A DNA stretch of 64,000 nt, from positions 19,671-83,670 of the forward strand of contig CAIQNV010000156.1 of NCBI GenBank assembly GCA_903873295.1. Reading direction: 5' to 3'. Numbering within the stretch: position 1 is the first letter of the stretch; each line of letters opens with the position of its first letter. Origin of the DNA: an uncultured Elusimicrobia bacterium (GTDB lineage Bacteria; Elusimicrobiota; Elusimicrobia; Elusimicrobiales; UBA9959). Position numbers and translations under genes: made by a program. Below, piece by piece: positions 8,366 through 16,484 of the stretch. The notes beneath the pieces were generated by a model that saw only the letters and a list, made by a program, of their open reading frames with translations, was not told where the DNA came from and made no database searches.

Positions 8366-9712
8366 GGCGGGCAGGTAGATGGTGAAGGTGGTGCCTTTGC
8401 CGTACTCGCTGCCGACGGTGATAAACCCGTCGTGCTGGCGGATTATGCCGTACACCGTGGACAGGCCCAGCCCGGTGCCTTTCCCCAGCTCTTTGGTGGT
8501 GTAGAAGGGCTCGAAGACGTGGCTGAGGACTTCGCGGGTCATCCCCGCCCCGGTGTCCGTAATAGTGAGTGTGATGAAATTCCCGGGCCTGGCCTCAGAC
8601 GAGACGCTGCGGCAGGAATCGCCCAGCGCCGTGCTGCCGGTGTTTATGGTCAGGGTCCCGCCGCCGGGCATGGCGTCGCGCGCGTTCACTACCAGATTCA
8701 TTATAACCTGCTCCACCTGGCCGGGGTCCGCCTTAATGTCGGCCAGGTTCTCCTTCGCGCGGGTCACCAGCACTATGTCCTCGCCGATTATGCGGCGCAG
8801 GAATTTCTCCATGTCGTACACCAGCCGGTCCAGGCGCAGGACCCTGGGCTGGAGCGGCTGCTTGCGGCTGAAGGCGAGCAGCTGCCGGGTAAGCGACGCC
8901 GCCCTTTCGCCGGCCTTCTGTATCTCGTTTATATCGGCGCGGATATTCTCGTCGTTGGTGACGGTTTCCAGCAGGAAGGAGCTGTAGCCGAGGATCACGC
9001 CTATCAGGTTGTTGAAATCGTGCGCGATGCCGCCCGCGAGCCTGCCTACCGCCTCCATCTTCTGGGACTGGATGAACTGCGCCTCCAGGTGCTTGCGCTC
9101 GGTTATGTCCTCTCCGGAAAGGATAAGGCCGCAGACGGCGTCTTTCTCGTCCCTGAGGACCACATTGTTCCACAGTATGGAGCGCTCCGCTCCCGAAGCG
9201 CGCAGCAGCGGCGACTCCGCGCTTTCCGCTTCGAAGCTGCCGCTGTCCATCAGGCGTCTGAAGGCCTCGCAGGCGGCTTCCCGGTTCCTCTCGGGAATAA
9301 AGCCGGCGAACCAGTTCCGGCCGAGGATGTCCTCCCGGGGCTTTTCAAGGATCTCGCACCCTTTGCGGTTTATCAGGGAGATGGCGCCCGCGGTGTCCAG
9401 CACCAGCAGGATCACTCCGGCCACGTCCAGGTATTTCTGTATCTGGTTCTTCTCTCGGAGCAGGGCCTTGGCGTTCTTGATCTGCTCGGTCCTCGAGCGC
9501 AGCTCCATCGCGTTCTTCGCCAGCCCGTTAGAGAACTGCATCAGCGCCATAAAGTCGTCCAGCTGCTTCACGGCCTGATCGCGCGCTTTGCCCAAAAATT
9601 CCTTTTCCGCCCTGGCGGCTGAAAGCTCGGTTTTGCAGCCGGCGCTCCCGTTCCCGGGGCCCGCGGCGGCGCAGCAGCAATCAGGTGTGTTAAGGTTTTC
9701 TTTTTCTATCAT
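7997..9712 (-). CDS. PAS sensor histidine kinase, C-terminus running into antisense of a receiver gene
   Basis: 571-residue ORF; the real kinase is about residues 1-450 (9712 down to about 8365). A coiled-coil N-terminus (about 30-95) leads to PAS (VILLVLDTAGAISLINRKGC), then RLAGGIAHDFNNLIGV (phospho-His) and a fully canonical HATPase: NLVVNARDAM, DTGAGM, GKGTGLGLSTVYG. It is the only kinase of the three in this island with an intact ATP site. After FTIYLPAFSFEEA the frame continues for some 120 residues through the reverse strand of the receiver gene, with no family resemblance. The start ATG follows GGAG at a good distance. It is the only minus-strand gene in the 2-12 kb block, which supports a local inversion or a chimera. 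Confidence 0.75.
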   Translation of the reverse strand: MIEKENLNTPDCCCAAAGPGNGSAGCKTELSAARAEKEFLGKARDQAVKQLDDFMALMQFSNGLAKNAMELRSRTEQIKNAKALLREKNQIQKYLDVAGVILLVLDTAGAISLINRKGCEILEKPREDILGRNWFAGFIPERNREAACEAFRRLMDSGSFEAESAESPLLRASGAERSILWNNVVLRDEKDAVCGLILSGEDITERKHLEAQFIQSQKMEAVGRLAGGIAHDFNNLIGVILGYSSFLLETVTNDENIRADINEIQKAGERAASLTRQLLAFSRKQPLQPRVLRLDRLVYDMEKFLRRIIGEDIVLVTRAKENLADIKADPGQVEQVIMNLVVNARDAMPGGGTLTINTGSTALGDSCRSVSSEARPGNFITLTITDTGAGMTREVLSHVFEPFYTTKELGKGTGLGLSTVYGIIRQHDGFITVGSEYGKGTTFTIYLPAFSFEEAIQAGVDAGAQDRHVRRLRDIIVGSGIKSFHDLGGLVLRGQDNNVGIGIFQLCFNIPAHVHSVQAGHIPVQQRQVEGPVALQQLPGRLPVGHGSYVVAPFSQKSSQSAAGGQVIFCD

Positions 9713-9854
9713 TGATGTCTATCTCCATCGCGCCATCCGGCAGATAAGTTATCCGCCGAATTGAGGGAAAATTGAGGCGGTACTGAAATATATCTTATGC
9801 GGGAGGAGTATACTTTAACCAGCGCCGGTCGTCTCAGCACGGAAAAGAGGTTCT

Positions 9855-10820
9855 ATGAACACAACAAAAGAAAAGCTGGTGCTGGTAGCCGAGGATGAGA
9901 ACAGACTGAGAGGGATGCTCGGCCGGTTCCTGACGGCAAGGAATTGCCGGTTTTCCGGCGCCCGCGACGGCGTAGAGGCGCTGAGGCTGGCTCGGGCGGA
10001 AAGGCCCGAGCTGATCCTGCTGGACCTGGACATGCCGAGGAAAGGCGGGAGGGAAGTGCTGTTGGAACTCCGCCGCGGGATACAGACGAGGACGATACCG
10101 GTGATAATGCTTACCGGGAACGCCGATATCCTGGAGAAGATGATCACTTTCGAGCTGGGCGCCGACGACTATGTGACGAAGCCGTTCGATATGGAGGAGC
10201 TGGCGGCCCGGGTGGAGCGTCATCTGTGCCGGAACAGGCGGGCACTGTCGGCGGACGCGCTTACCCGCCTTCCCGGCAGCCCGATGATAGAGGAGGAGGT
10301 CAAGCGGCGCATAATGCAGGGGATCCCCTTCGCTTTCATGCGCATTGATATCGACAACTTCAGGGCCGTTAACGAGGGCGGCGGCTACGAGCTCGGCGAT
10401 GAGATGCTGCTCGCTACCGCCGGAATAATCCTGGGGGCGCTGGCGGAAGGCGGTCTTGCGGACGACTTCGCCGGCCACAGCGGCTGCGACGACTTTGTTG
10501 CGATAACTTCGCCGGAAAGGGCGGAGGGGGTGGCCCGCGCCGTGGCGGAAGGCTTTGACAGGGCGGCGGCGCTCCTGTTCACCACCGCCGCTGGTCCCGT
10601 GGTGCCGGCGGTCCCGGCGGCCAGCCTTTCGGTGGGGATCGCGAGCTCTTTAAAAAGGCGGCTCGACCATTACGCCAAGGCCGTAGAGATAGCTTCGGAA
10701 ATAACGGGCTTCCTGAAAAGCCGCGCCGCAGGGGGGGGCAGCGCCTACCTGCTGGACAGGCGCCGGGACCTGACCCCGGCGGAGAAGAAACAATATATAA
10801 ATAAAACCTGCGGATTTTAA
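9855..10820 (+). CDS. Receiver-GGDEF-like protein with degenerate active site
   Basis: 321 residues. The receiver (1-120) has VAEDEN, ILLDLDMPRKGG and YVTKPFDM. A diguanylate-cyclase-like domain (about 130-300) starts with DALTRLPGSPMIEEEV, has FMRIDIDNFRAVNEGGGYELGDEML and the later ASLSVGIASS block. The signature GGDEF is replaced by HSGCDDF, so the catalytic and GTP-binding residues are largely lost and cyclase activity is unlikely. The protein may bind nucleotide or serve as a phosphorylation-controlled adaptor. The start follows AAAAGAGG. A possible -10 (TATACT, 9809-9814) lies 40 bases upstream without a clear -35. Confidence 0.82.
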   Translation: MNTTKEKLVLVAEDENRLRGMLGRFLTARNCRFSGARDGVEALRLARAERPELILLDLDMPRKGGREVLLELRRGIQTRTIPVIMLTGNADILEKMITFELGADDYVTKPFDMEELAARVERHLCRNRRALSADALTRLPGSPMIEEEVKRRIMQGIPFAFMRIDIDNFRAVNEGGGYELGDEMLLATAGIILGALAEGGLADDFAGHSGCDDFVAITSPERAEGVARAVAEGFDRAAALLFTTAAGPVVPAVPAASLSVGIASSLKRRLDHYAKAVEIASEITGFLKSRAAGGGSAYLLDRRRDLTPAEKKQYINKTCGF

Positions 10821-10855
10821 CGGCCTCCCTGGCTTTCCCGCGCAAGCGGGCAACT

Positions 10856-12487
10856 ATGAAGATACTTATCGCTGAAGACGATACGGACGCCAGACTGCTG
10901 TTCGAGACGGCCATGTCCGGCTGGGGCTGCAGCGTCGAAAGCGCCGGGAACGGGGCCGAGGCTTTGGTAAAAGCCAGGCTTAACCCTCCCGACCTGATAA
11001 TTTCCGACATAATGATGCCGGAGATGGACGGGTTCATGTTCTGCCGCAGAGTGAAGGAAGATCTGCTGCTTAAAAAGATCCCTGTCATCCTTTATACCGC
11101 CACCCGCGCCGAAAACGACGAGGAAGAGCTGGCCAAGAAGCTCGGCGCGGCCAGATTCATAAGGAAGCCGGTTGCTTTGCAGGACCTGAAAGACGCCGTC
11201 ATGGCGGAGCTCGGGAAGAGCGGGAGCCTGGAGGAGCCGGGCGAAGCGCCTTCGGCGGGGGATTGGCGGCTGGACAGGGTTTATGTCGAGATCCTGTCGC
11301 GGAAGCTGCAGGACAAGAGCCTGCAGCTTGAGGAGGCCCTCGGAAACCTGGCCAGAAGCGAGGATATGTACCGGCGGCTGGTGGAGAATACCCCGGATAT
11401 AGTTTACTCCGCCTCGGCCCGCAGGGGGATCCTCTACTGCTCTCCCAGGGTCGAAGCCGTGCTTGGTTACCCAGCCGCCTTTCTGCTCGAAAATCCTTTC
11501 TTCTGGAGGGAGAGCGTGCATCCGGAAGACCTGCCGCGCGTAAATAGTCTGTCCGGCGGGGCTGCCGGGGGAAAGTTCATAGACGTTGAATACAGGATCA
11601 GGACCGCGGCCGGGGCCTGGCTCTGGCTGCGGGACCGGTCGGTTTTTCGCCGGGGCGAAGATGGGGAGGCGCTTTTCGACGGCATAGCCGCGGATATTAC
11701 CGGCCGCAAGCAGGCGGAGGAGAAGCTGCGGGAGAGCCAGGAGCGCCTTTTCGAGGCGCAGAAGCTGGACATTATCGGCCGCCTTTCCGGCGGGGTGGCG
11801 CACGATCTGAACAATCTGCTCGGGCCCATCATGGGCTACGCGGATTTTCTCAGGCAGAGCCTTCCCGAAGGGGACGCGCGCCAGTGCGACATAGCGGAGA
11901 TAACAAAAGCCTCCGGCCGCGCCGCCAGGCTGATACGCCAGCTGATGGCGTTCAGCCGCACCCAGCTGCTGGAGCCAAGGGTGGTCAGCGTTAACGCCAT
12001 AATCGACGCCGCCGGGAGCATGCTCGAGCGGATAATCGGCGAGCAGTTCCGGCTGGTATTTGACCTGGACCGGAAGCTGGGGCTGGTTCGCATAGACCCC
12101 GGCCAGCTGGAGCAGGCGGTGTTTAACCTGGTGATAGCCGCCCGCGAAGCCATGCCGGCCGGGGGGGATATTTTTATCAGCACGCGCGCCCTGCGGCTGA
12201 CCTCTGCGGTCGGGGGGATTCCTCCGGGCAACTGCGCCGGGCTGTTCGTGAGGGACGCCGGACCAGGAATGGACGAAGCCGTAAGGGGCAGGATCTTCGA
12301 GCCTTTTTTTGTGACTAATAATCCGGGCAGCGGGTTAAGGTTTCCGACCGTTTTCGGCATAATTAAACAGAGCGGCGGCGAGATACAGGTGGAAAGCAGC
12401 CCCGGGAGGGGGTCCCTGTTCAAGATCTATCTGCCGCTTGTCAGGGAGGCCGGCGATGACTGCCATGAAAAAACCGTTTCCCGGTGA
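10856..12487 (+). CDS. Hybrid kinase REC-PAS-HisKA-HATPase with altered ATP lid
   Basis: 543 residues. The receiver (1-120) has IAEDDTDARLL, IISDIMMPEMDG and FIRKPVAL; a short coiled coil and a PAS domain with PAC (EDMYRRLVENTPDIVYSASA, HPEDLPRV, EYRIRTAAGAWLWLRDRS) follow; then RLSGGVAHDLNNLLGP with the phospho-His. In the HATPase domain the N-box is NLVIAAREAM (second Asn replaced by Ala), G1 is DAGPGM (acceptable) and G2 is NPGSGLRFPTV in place of GxGLGLSTV. Kinase activity is therefore questionable. The phosphoacceptor helix is intact, so it could accept phosphate in trans or act as a phosphatase. The 3' end overlaps the next receiver gene by 32 bases. Confidence 0.85.
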   Translation: MKILIAEDDTDARLLFETAMSGWGCSVESAGNGAEALVKARLNPPDLIISDIMMPEMDGFMFCRRVKEDLLLKKIPVILYTATRAENDEEELAKKLGAARFIRKPVALQDLKDAVMAELGKSGSLEEPGEAPSAGDWRLDRVYVEILSRKLQDKSLQLEEALGNLARSEDMYRRLVENTPDIVYSASARRGILYCSPRVEAVLGYPAAFLLENPFFWRESVHPEDLPRVNSLSGGAAGGKFIDVEYRIRTAAGAWLWLRDRSVFRRGEDGEALFDGIAADITGRKQAEEKLRESQERLFEAQKLDIIGRLSGGVAHDLNNLLGPIMGYADFLRQSLPEGDARQCDIAEITKASGRAARLIRQLMAFSRTQLLEPRVVSVNAIIDAAGSMLERIIGEQFRLVFDLDRKLGLVRIDPGQLEQAVFNLVIAAREAMPAGGDIFISTRALRLTSAVGGIPPGNCAGLFVRDAGPGMDEAVRGRIFEPFFVTNNPGSGLRFPTVFGIIKQSGGEIQVESSPGRGSLFKIYLPLVREAGDDCHEKTVSR

Positions 12488-12848
12488 ACAGAGAAGAAGG
12501 GTCCTGCTTGCGGAGGATGACGCTGCTTTCCGCAGATTCGTCGGCAGGGTGCTGGTGATGTCGGGCTATGAGGTCGTGGAAGCCGGCAGCGGGCTCGAGG
12601 CTTTAACGCTGCTGGACGGTGGCGGCGCCCCGTTGGACCTGATCGTCAGCGATATCGTCATGCCCGGTCTGGGAGGGGCGGGGCTTGCCAGGGAGGCGCA
12701 CCGCAGATTTCCCGGGCTCAGGATAATTCTTATCTCCGGCTACGCGGATAAAGTGGAGGAGATCCTGGCCGAGATAGGCTCGGAAGCGGATTTCTTGCGG
12801 AAGCCGTTCACCCCCGACGAGCTGATAGCGGCGATAGAAAAAGTTTAA
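12456..12848 (+). CDS. Single-domain response regulator (receiver)
   Basis: About 130 residues. The ATG at 12456 is chosen because AGGGAGG lies seven bases upstream; the track start at 12438 lacks this. Receiver features: VLLAEDDAAFRRF, LIVSDIVMPGLGG (Asp), ILISGYADK (Thr/Ser position) and FLRKPFTPDEL (Lys). There is no output domain. It closely resembles the C-terminal receiver of the hybrid kinase at 4012 (FVGRVL, SGY, KP), so it likely separated from, or works like, a hybrid-kinase receiver for the preceding gene. Overlap with the kinase suggests coupled synthesis. Confidence 0.88.
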   Translation: MTAMKKPFPGEQRRRVLLAEDDAAFRRFVGRVLVMSGYEVVEAGSGLEALTLLDGGGAPLDLIVSDIVMPGLGGAGLAREAHRRFPGLRIILISGYADKVEEILAEIGSEADFLRKPFTPDELIAAIEKV

Positions 12849-13020
12849 CGCTCAGCGCGGCCAATAGGCCTATGGCATAGGTCCTTTAGTCTGAACCCCT
12901 GTTTTGTCCCCAAAAATAGTTTTGTCCGTTTTTGGGCTGGCTCTGGGCCTTTCTCCAATGAGGCATTGACAAGTCCATAGGTCTTTAGGCCCAAAAAGCA
13001 ATAGGCCCAAAGACTTTTAC
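12849..13020. promoter_or_regulatory. Intergenic region with repeated AGGCCY/CCTTTRG motifs upstream of clostripain 1
   Basis: Several copies of TAGGCC-type words lie here: AATAGGCCTAT, CATAGGTCCTTTAG, CATAGGTCTTTAGGCCC, AATAGGCCCAAAGAC and ACTAGGCCCTTTGGTC. The block GGTCTTTAGGCCCA (12980-12993) recurs as GGACCTTTAGGCCCA at 14443-14457 before the second clostripain gene, at nearly the same distance from the -10. This may be a regulator-binding region. A TTGACA lies at 12966. Confidence 0.5.
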
Positions 13021-13050
13021 TTGACTAGGCCCTTTGGTCTTGATTATAAT
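13021..13050 (+). promoter_or_regulatory. Promoter of clostripain gene 1
   Basis: TTGACT, 18-base spacer, TATAAT: close to the sigma-70 consensus. The transcript would start near 13057, about 60 bases before the chosen ATG at 13119. Confidence 0.8.
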
Positions 13051-13118
13051 CAATGAAGAGCATAAACTATAAAGGCAAGCCTAGGGCTTCCAGACTAAAC
13101 GCAGCACGGGAGGAAGTA

Positions 13119-14378
13119 ATGTTAAGGAAAGCAACCGCAGCACTCGCAATAATCGCCGCAGTCTCTACCCTGGTGTCAGCCGAAATTTCTTTTGACACCC
13201 CCAAGAACACCACCCTTCAGCAGGAAATAGCCAATCTCGAACTGAGCATTCCCCAGCCCGCTCCGATCGCGGAGAAGGTAAACCTGGCTAAGGCTGATAA
13301 AGAGTGGACCATAATGGTCTTCGTGAACGGCAAGAACAACCTCGAGCCCTATGCCCTCAAAGATATGAACGAGATGGAGATGATAGGCTCCACCGACAAG
13401 GTCAACGTGGTTGTCGAGATAGGCCGCATAGCCGGCTACTCCAACGCCGACGGCGACTGGAAGACCGCCCGCCGCTACCTTGTGAAGAAAGACAATGATA
13501 TCAATAAGATAACCTCCCCCGTGCTCGCCGACCTCGGCAAAGTGGACATGGGCGATTATAAACACCTCGTCGACTTCACCAACTGGGCCAAGACCACCTA
13601 CCCCGCCAAGAAATATATGCTGGTAGTCTGGAATCACGGCGCCGGCTGGATAAAGTCCCGCGGCCTCGATGCCACCCGCGGCATCTCCTACGACGACGAG
13701 ACCGGCAACCACATAACCACCCCCCAGCTGGGCCTGGCTATGAAGGCCATCGGCAAAGTCGACGTTTACGGCTCGGACGCCTGCCTCATGCAGATGCCTG
13801 AAGTTAACTACGAAATAAAAGACTACGTGGACTATATCGTAGGCTCAGAAGAGACCGAACCCGGCGATGGTTATACCTATAACCTGCTGCTCGGCCCCCT
13901 CGTGGCTAAGCCGACCATGGACGGCGCCGAACTCGGCAAACTGGCCGTGGACGCCTATGCCGACCATTACGGCACCCAGGACCACACCCAGAGCCTTGTG
14001 AACGCCTCCGCTATGAACGGCCTTGTGCCCGTAATTAATAACTTCGTGGCCGCCGCCATGGCCACCACCGAGACAGCCCTGGTTAAAACGGCCCTCGGCA
14101 ACGCCCAGTCCTATGCCTATGCCGAGAACAAAGACCTGTGGCACTTCCTGAGCCTCTACGGCGCCTCCACTGCGGATGCGAACGTCAAGACCGCGGCGAA
14201 AGCGCTGCAGGACTACCTGACCGGCTCGCTGATCATGCACAACCGCGTGAACGCCAACTATAGCGACTCCAAGGGCCTGGCGATATATATGCCCAACTAC
14301 GCGAATGCTTCCTACAACGAACTGGCCTGGGCCAAAGCCGCTCAGTGGGACGAGTTCATCAACTGGTACACCAAATAA
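13119..14378 (+). CDS. Secreted clostripain-family (C11) cysteine protease 1
   Basis: 419 residues from the ATG after GGGAGGAAGTA; the track ATG at 13053 would fall at the transcription start and lacks a ribosome site. A signal peptide is clear (MLRKATAALAIIAAVSTLVSA). The protease fold shows EWTIMVFVNGKNNLE, the histidine motif VVWNHGAGW, the cysteine motif GSDACLMQMPEV and YIVGSEETEPGDGYTY, all typical of C11 peptidases, which usually cleave after Arg or Lys. It lacks the long C-terminal extensions of clostridial enzymes. It is followed by a strong terminator and by a paralogue; the two are probably a recent duplication. A periplasmic or extracellular role is likely. Confidence 0.92.
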   Translation: MLRKATAALAIIAAVSTLVSAEISFDTPKNTTLQQEIANLELSIPQPAPIAEKVNLAKADKEWTIMVFVNGKNNLEPYALKDMNEMEMIGSTDKVNVVVEIGRIAGYSNADGDWKTARRYLVKKDNDINKITSPVLADLGKVDMGDYKHLVDFTNWAKTTYPAKKYMLVVWNHGAGWIKSRGLDATRGISYDDETGNHITTPQLGLAMKAIGKVDVYGSDACLMQMPEVNYEIKDYVDYIVGSEETEPGDGYTYNLLLGPLVAKPTMDGAELGKLAVDAYADHYGTQDHTQSLVNASAMNGLVPVINNFVAAAMATTETALVKTALGNAQSYAYAENKDLWHFLSLYGASTADANVKTAAKALQDYLTGSLIMHNRVNANYSDSKGLAIYMPNYANASYNELAWAKAAQWDEFINWYTK

Positions 14379-14400
14379 AGCGATCGGTTCGCTGAACGAA

Positions 14401-14432
14401 GGGCCGGCTGGCAGCAGCCGGCCCTTCTTTTT
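14401..14432 (+). terminator. Intrinsic terminator after clostripain 1
   Basis: Ten-base perfect stem GGGCCGGCTG/CAGCCGGCCC, loop GCAG, then TTCTTTTT. Confidence 0.92.
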
Positions 14433-14442
14433 GCCCCGGTCC

Positions 14443-14457
14443 GGACCTTTAGGCCCA
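14443..14457 (+). promoter_or_regulatory. Upstream motif shared with clostripain 1
   Basis: GGACCTTTAGGCCCA matches GGTCTTTAGGCCCA at 12980-12993, 46 versus 52 bases before the respective -10. Candidate binding site for a common regulator. Confidence 0.45.
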
Positions 14458-14480
14458 GGCCGGGCTGGGTCCTCGGTCCC

Positions 14481-14508
14481 TTGATAAATGCTAATAGCGG
14501 GGTACACT
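14481..14508 (+). promoter_or_regulatory. Promoter of clostripain gene 2
   Basis: TTGATA, 16-base spacer, TACACT; start expected near 14515, some 35 bases before the ATG. Confidence 0.65.
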
Positions 14509-14550
14509 GTATATATGAAACGCAACGCTTCGAAAGTCCCGGAGGAATCC

Positions 14551-15858
14551 ATGATACGCAAAATATCCCTGTCGGCAGTGGCTGTTTCCCTGTTCGCTTC
14601 CCTGGCCGCGGCTGAAGTGAATTTTGACAAGGGCGGCTTTAATATTAAGGATGAGATCGCTAAGATGGATGCCGCGATCCCCGAGCCCTCCCAGGAGAAA
14701 GGGGTATTCGACTGGCTGCTGGGCAGGAAAGCCCCGGCCGAATGGACTATAATGGTTTTCGGCAACGGCAAGAACGACCTGGAGCCCTTCCTGATGAAGG
14801 ACCTAAATGAGATGGAGCTGGTCGGCTCCAGCGCCAAACTGAACATCGTGGTGGAAGCGGGCCGCATAGACGGCTATGACACTTCGGACGGCGACTGGAA
14901 AGGCGTGCGCCGCTATCTGATGACCAAAGACAACGACGTAAAGAAGGTCAGCTCCAAAGTGGTGGAAGACCTGGGCATGATCGACATGGGCGATTATAAG
15001 AATCTGGCGGCTTTCGGCAAATGGGCGAAAGAAAAGTATCCCGCTAAAAAATACATGATGATAGTCTGGAACCACGGCTCAGGCTGGAGCAAAGGCGGCC
15101 AGCGCCCCGTGACCAAGGGCATCTCCTACGACGAGCAGTCCGGCAACCACATAAATACCCCGCAGCTGGGCCTGGCCTTGAAGGAAATGGGCAAGGTGGA
15201 CGTGTACGGCTCGGACGCCTGCCTGATGCAGATGCCCGAGGTGGATTACGAAATAAAAGATTACGCGGAATATATCGTAGGCTCCGAGGAAACCGAGCCC
15301 GGCGACGGCTATACCTACAATACCTTCCTGACCCCCGTGGCCGCGAACCCCGCCATGGGCGCTCTTGAGCTGGCCAGGACGGCGGTCGACGCCTACAGCG
15401 ACCACTATCAGGCGCAGAACGCGGGCTCTACCCAGAGCGTGGTGAGATCCGCTTCCCTTATCAGGCTGGTGACCCTTACCAACGAGTTCACCGCGGCTAT
15501 GACGGCGTCCGGGGACAAAGCGCTGGCAAAGAAAGCCCGCGACGGCGCGGTGAAATACGCGGTGGCGGAGAACAAGGACCTTGGCGACTTCGTGCGGCTG
15601 GTGCTGGCCGAGACCAAAAGCGACGGGGTTAAGGCGAAGGGGCAGGCGCTGCTGGCCTTCATCACCTCGGAGCTGGTCCTGCATAACCGCACCAATAACG
15701 ATCCGGGCGGCTACTGGAACGGCCCCGTCGACTACTCGCCTTCCAAGGGGATAGCGGCCTATTTCCCCGACGGCGGTCTTGCCGCCGGCTATTCCGACCT
15801 GCAGTGGGCCAAAGTATCCCTGTGGGACGAATTCGTGACCTGGATGAACCAGCCTTAA
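14551..15858 (+). CDS. Secreted clostripain-family (C11) cysteine protease 2
   Basis: 435 residues from the ATG after GGAGGAATCC; signal peptide MIRKISLSAVAVSLFASLAAA. Same architecture as its upstream paralogue, with EWTIMVFGNGKNDLE, VWNHGSGW (His), GSDACLMQMPEV (Cys) and YIVGSEETEPGDGYTY. An insert before the end (NNDPGGYWNGPVDYSPSKG) is absent in copy 1. It has its own promoter and terminator, so the two paralogues are separate transcription units although they share an upstream motif. Likely a secreted Arg/Lys-specific protease; the substrate is unknown. Confidence 0.92.
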   Translation: MIRKISLSAVAVSLFASLAAAEVNFDKGGFNIKDEIAKMDAAIPEPSQEKGVFDWLLGRKAPAEWTIMVFGNGKNDLEPFLMKDLNEMELVGSSAKLNIVVEAGRIDGYDTSDGDWKGVRRYLMTKDNDVKKVSSKVVEDLGMIDMGDYKNLAAFGKWAKEKYPAKKYMMIVWNHGSGWSKGGQRPVTKGISYDEQSGNHINTPQLGLALKEMGKVDVYGSDACLMQMPEVDYEIKDYAEYIVGSEETEPGDGYTYNTFLTPVAANPAMGALELARTAVDAYSDHYQAQNAGSTQSVVRSASLIRLVTLTNEFTAAMTASGDKALAKKARDGAVKYAVAENKDLGDFVRLVLAETKSDGVKAKGQALLAFITSELVLHNRTNNDPGGYWNGPVDYSPSKGIAAYFPDGGLAAGYSDLQWAKVSLWDEFVTWMNQP

Positions 15859-15878
15859 AGGTTCCGCCTTAAACGCGT

Positions 15879-15912
15879 AAAAAGCCGTCCGCCTGAAGCG
15901 GGCGGCTTTTTT
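15879..15912 (+). terminator. Intrinsic terminator after clostripain 2
   Basis: AAAAGCCGTCCGCC, loop TGAA, GCGGGCGGCTTTTTTT: long stem with one imperfect position and a T-tract. Confidence 0.92.
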
Positions 15913-15952
15913 TGCGGCAGGTCCCCGTGTAATCCTGAAACTTTTAAATTAT

Positions 15953-15985
15953 AAAAAAGCCGCCCGGTTTTACCCGGGCGGCCTT
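15953..15985 (-). terminator. Intrinsic terminator of the small secreted protein gene (minus strand)
   Basis: On the minus strand GGCCGCCCGGG, loop TAAAA, CCGGGCGGC, then TTTTTTAT. It lies 23 bases past the stop at 16008. Confidence 0.9.
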
Positions 15986-16007
15986 AGCTAATGCCTGCTT
16001 TGAGCCT

Positions 16008-16391
16008 TTATTTGCCCGCTTCGGGTTTCTTGGCTTCGGCTTTCTTGCCCTCGTGCTTGCCTTCGTGCTTCTGTATGGCCTTCACGGAGACTTTGCCGTC
16101 TTTCACGGTGACTTTCACTTTCTCGCCCTGGGTGAGGCCGGCCAGTTTGGCGGCTTCAACGGCGAATTTCTTCTCGACGCCCTTGGCGTCTTTTACGGTG
16201 ATCTCGTTCGTGGCGGCGTCGATGGCGCTGATGTCGCCGGCGAAGTTCTCAACTACCACCTTCGCGTGCTTCGCGGCGGGCTTTGCCATCTTGGCCGGGG
16301 CGGCCGCGGGGGCGGCAGCCGGGGGCTGCTGGGCGAAGCTCATTCCGCTGAAAGCTGCGAGAGTTATTGCTGCAAGTATGTACTTTTTCAT
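16008..16391 (-). CDS. Small secreted protein of unknown function, Lys/Ala-rich tails
   Basis: 127 residues, preceded by a strong GGAGGAG ribosome site. Signal peptide MKKYILAAITLAAFSGMSFA; then an Ala/Pro/Lys linker; a central 60-residue beta-type domain (ENFAGDISAIDAATNEITVKDAKGVEKKFAVE ... VKVTVKDGKVSVKAIQ); and a low-complexity KHEGKHEGKKAEAKK tail. The core resembles the short OB-like domains found in DUF5666-type secreted proteins, but I am not certain. It has its own terminator and appears monocistronic. Periplasmic location is likely. Confidence 0.8.
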   Translation of the reverse strand: MKKYILAAITLAAFSGMSFAQQPPAAAPAAAPAKMAKPAAKHAKVVVENFAGDISAIDAATNEITVKDAKGVEKKFAVEAAKLAGLTQGEKVKVTVKDGKVSVKAIQKHEGKHEGKKAEAKKPEAGK

Positions 16392-16484
16392 TTTAGGTCT
16401 CCTCCAAAAGATTGACTTCTATGCTCATAGTGTAGCAGGACCCTTATTAGAGCGGCCTTAAAACAACATTAAAAGATTTTAATG

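Noticed and set aside
8366-9622. C-terminal 420 residues of the + strand ORF 7988..9622
   Set aside because: Exact antisense of the canonical kinase on the minus strand; not a real fusion protein.
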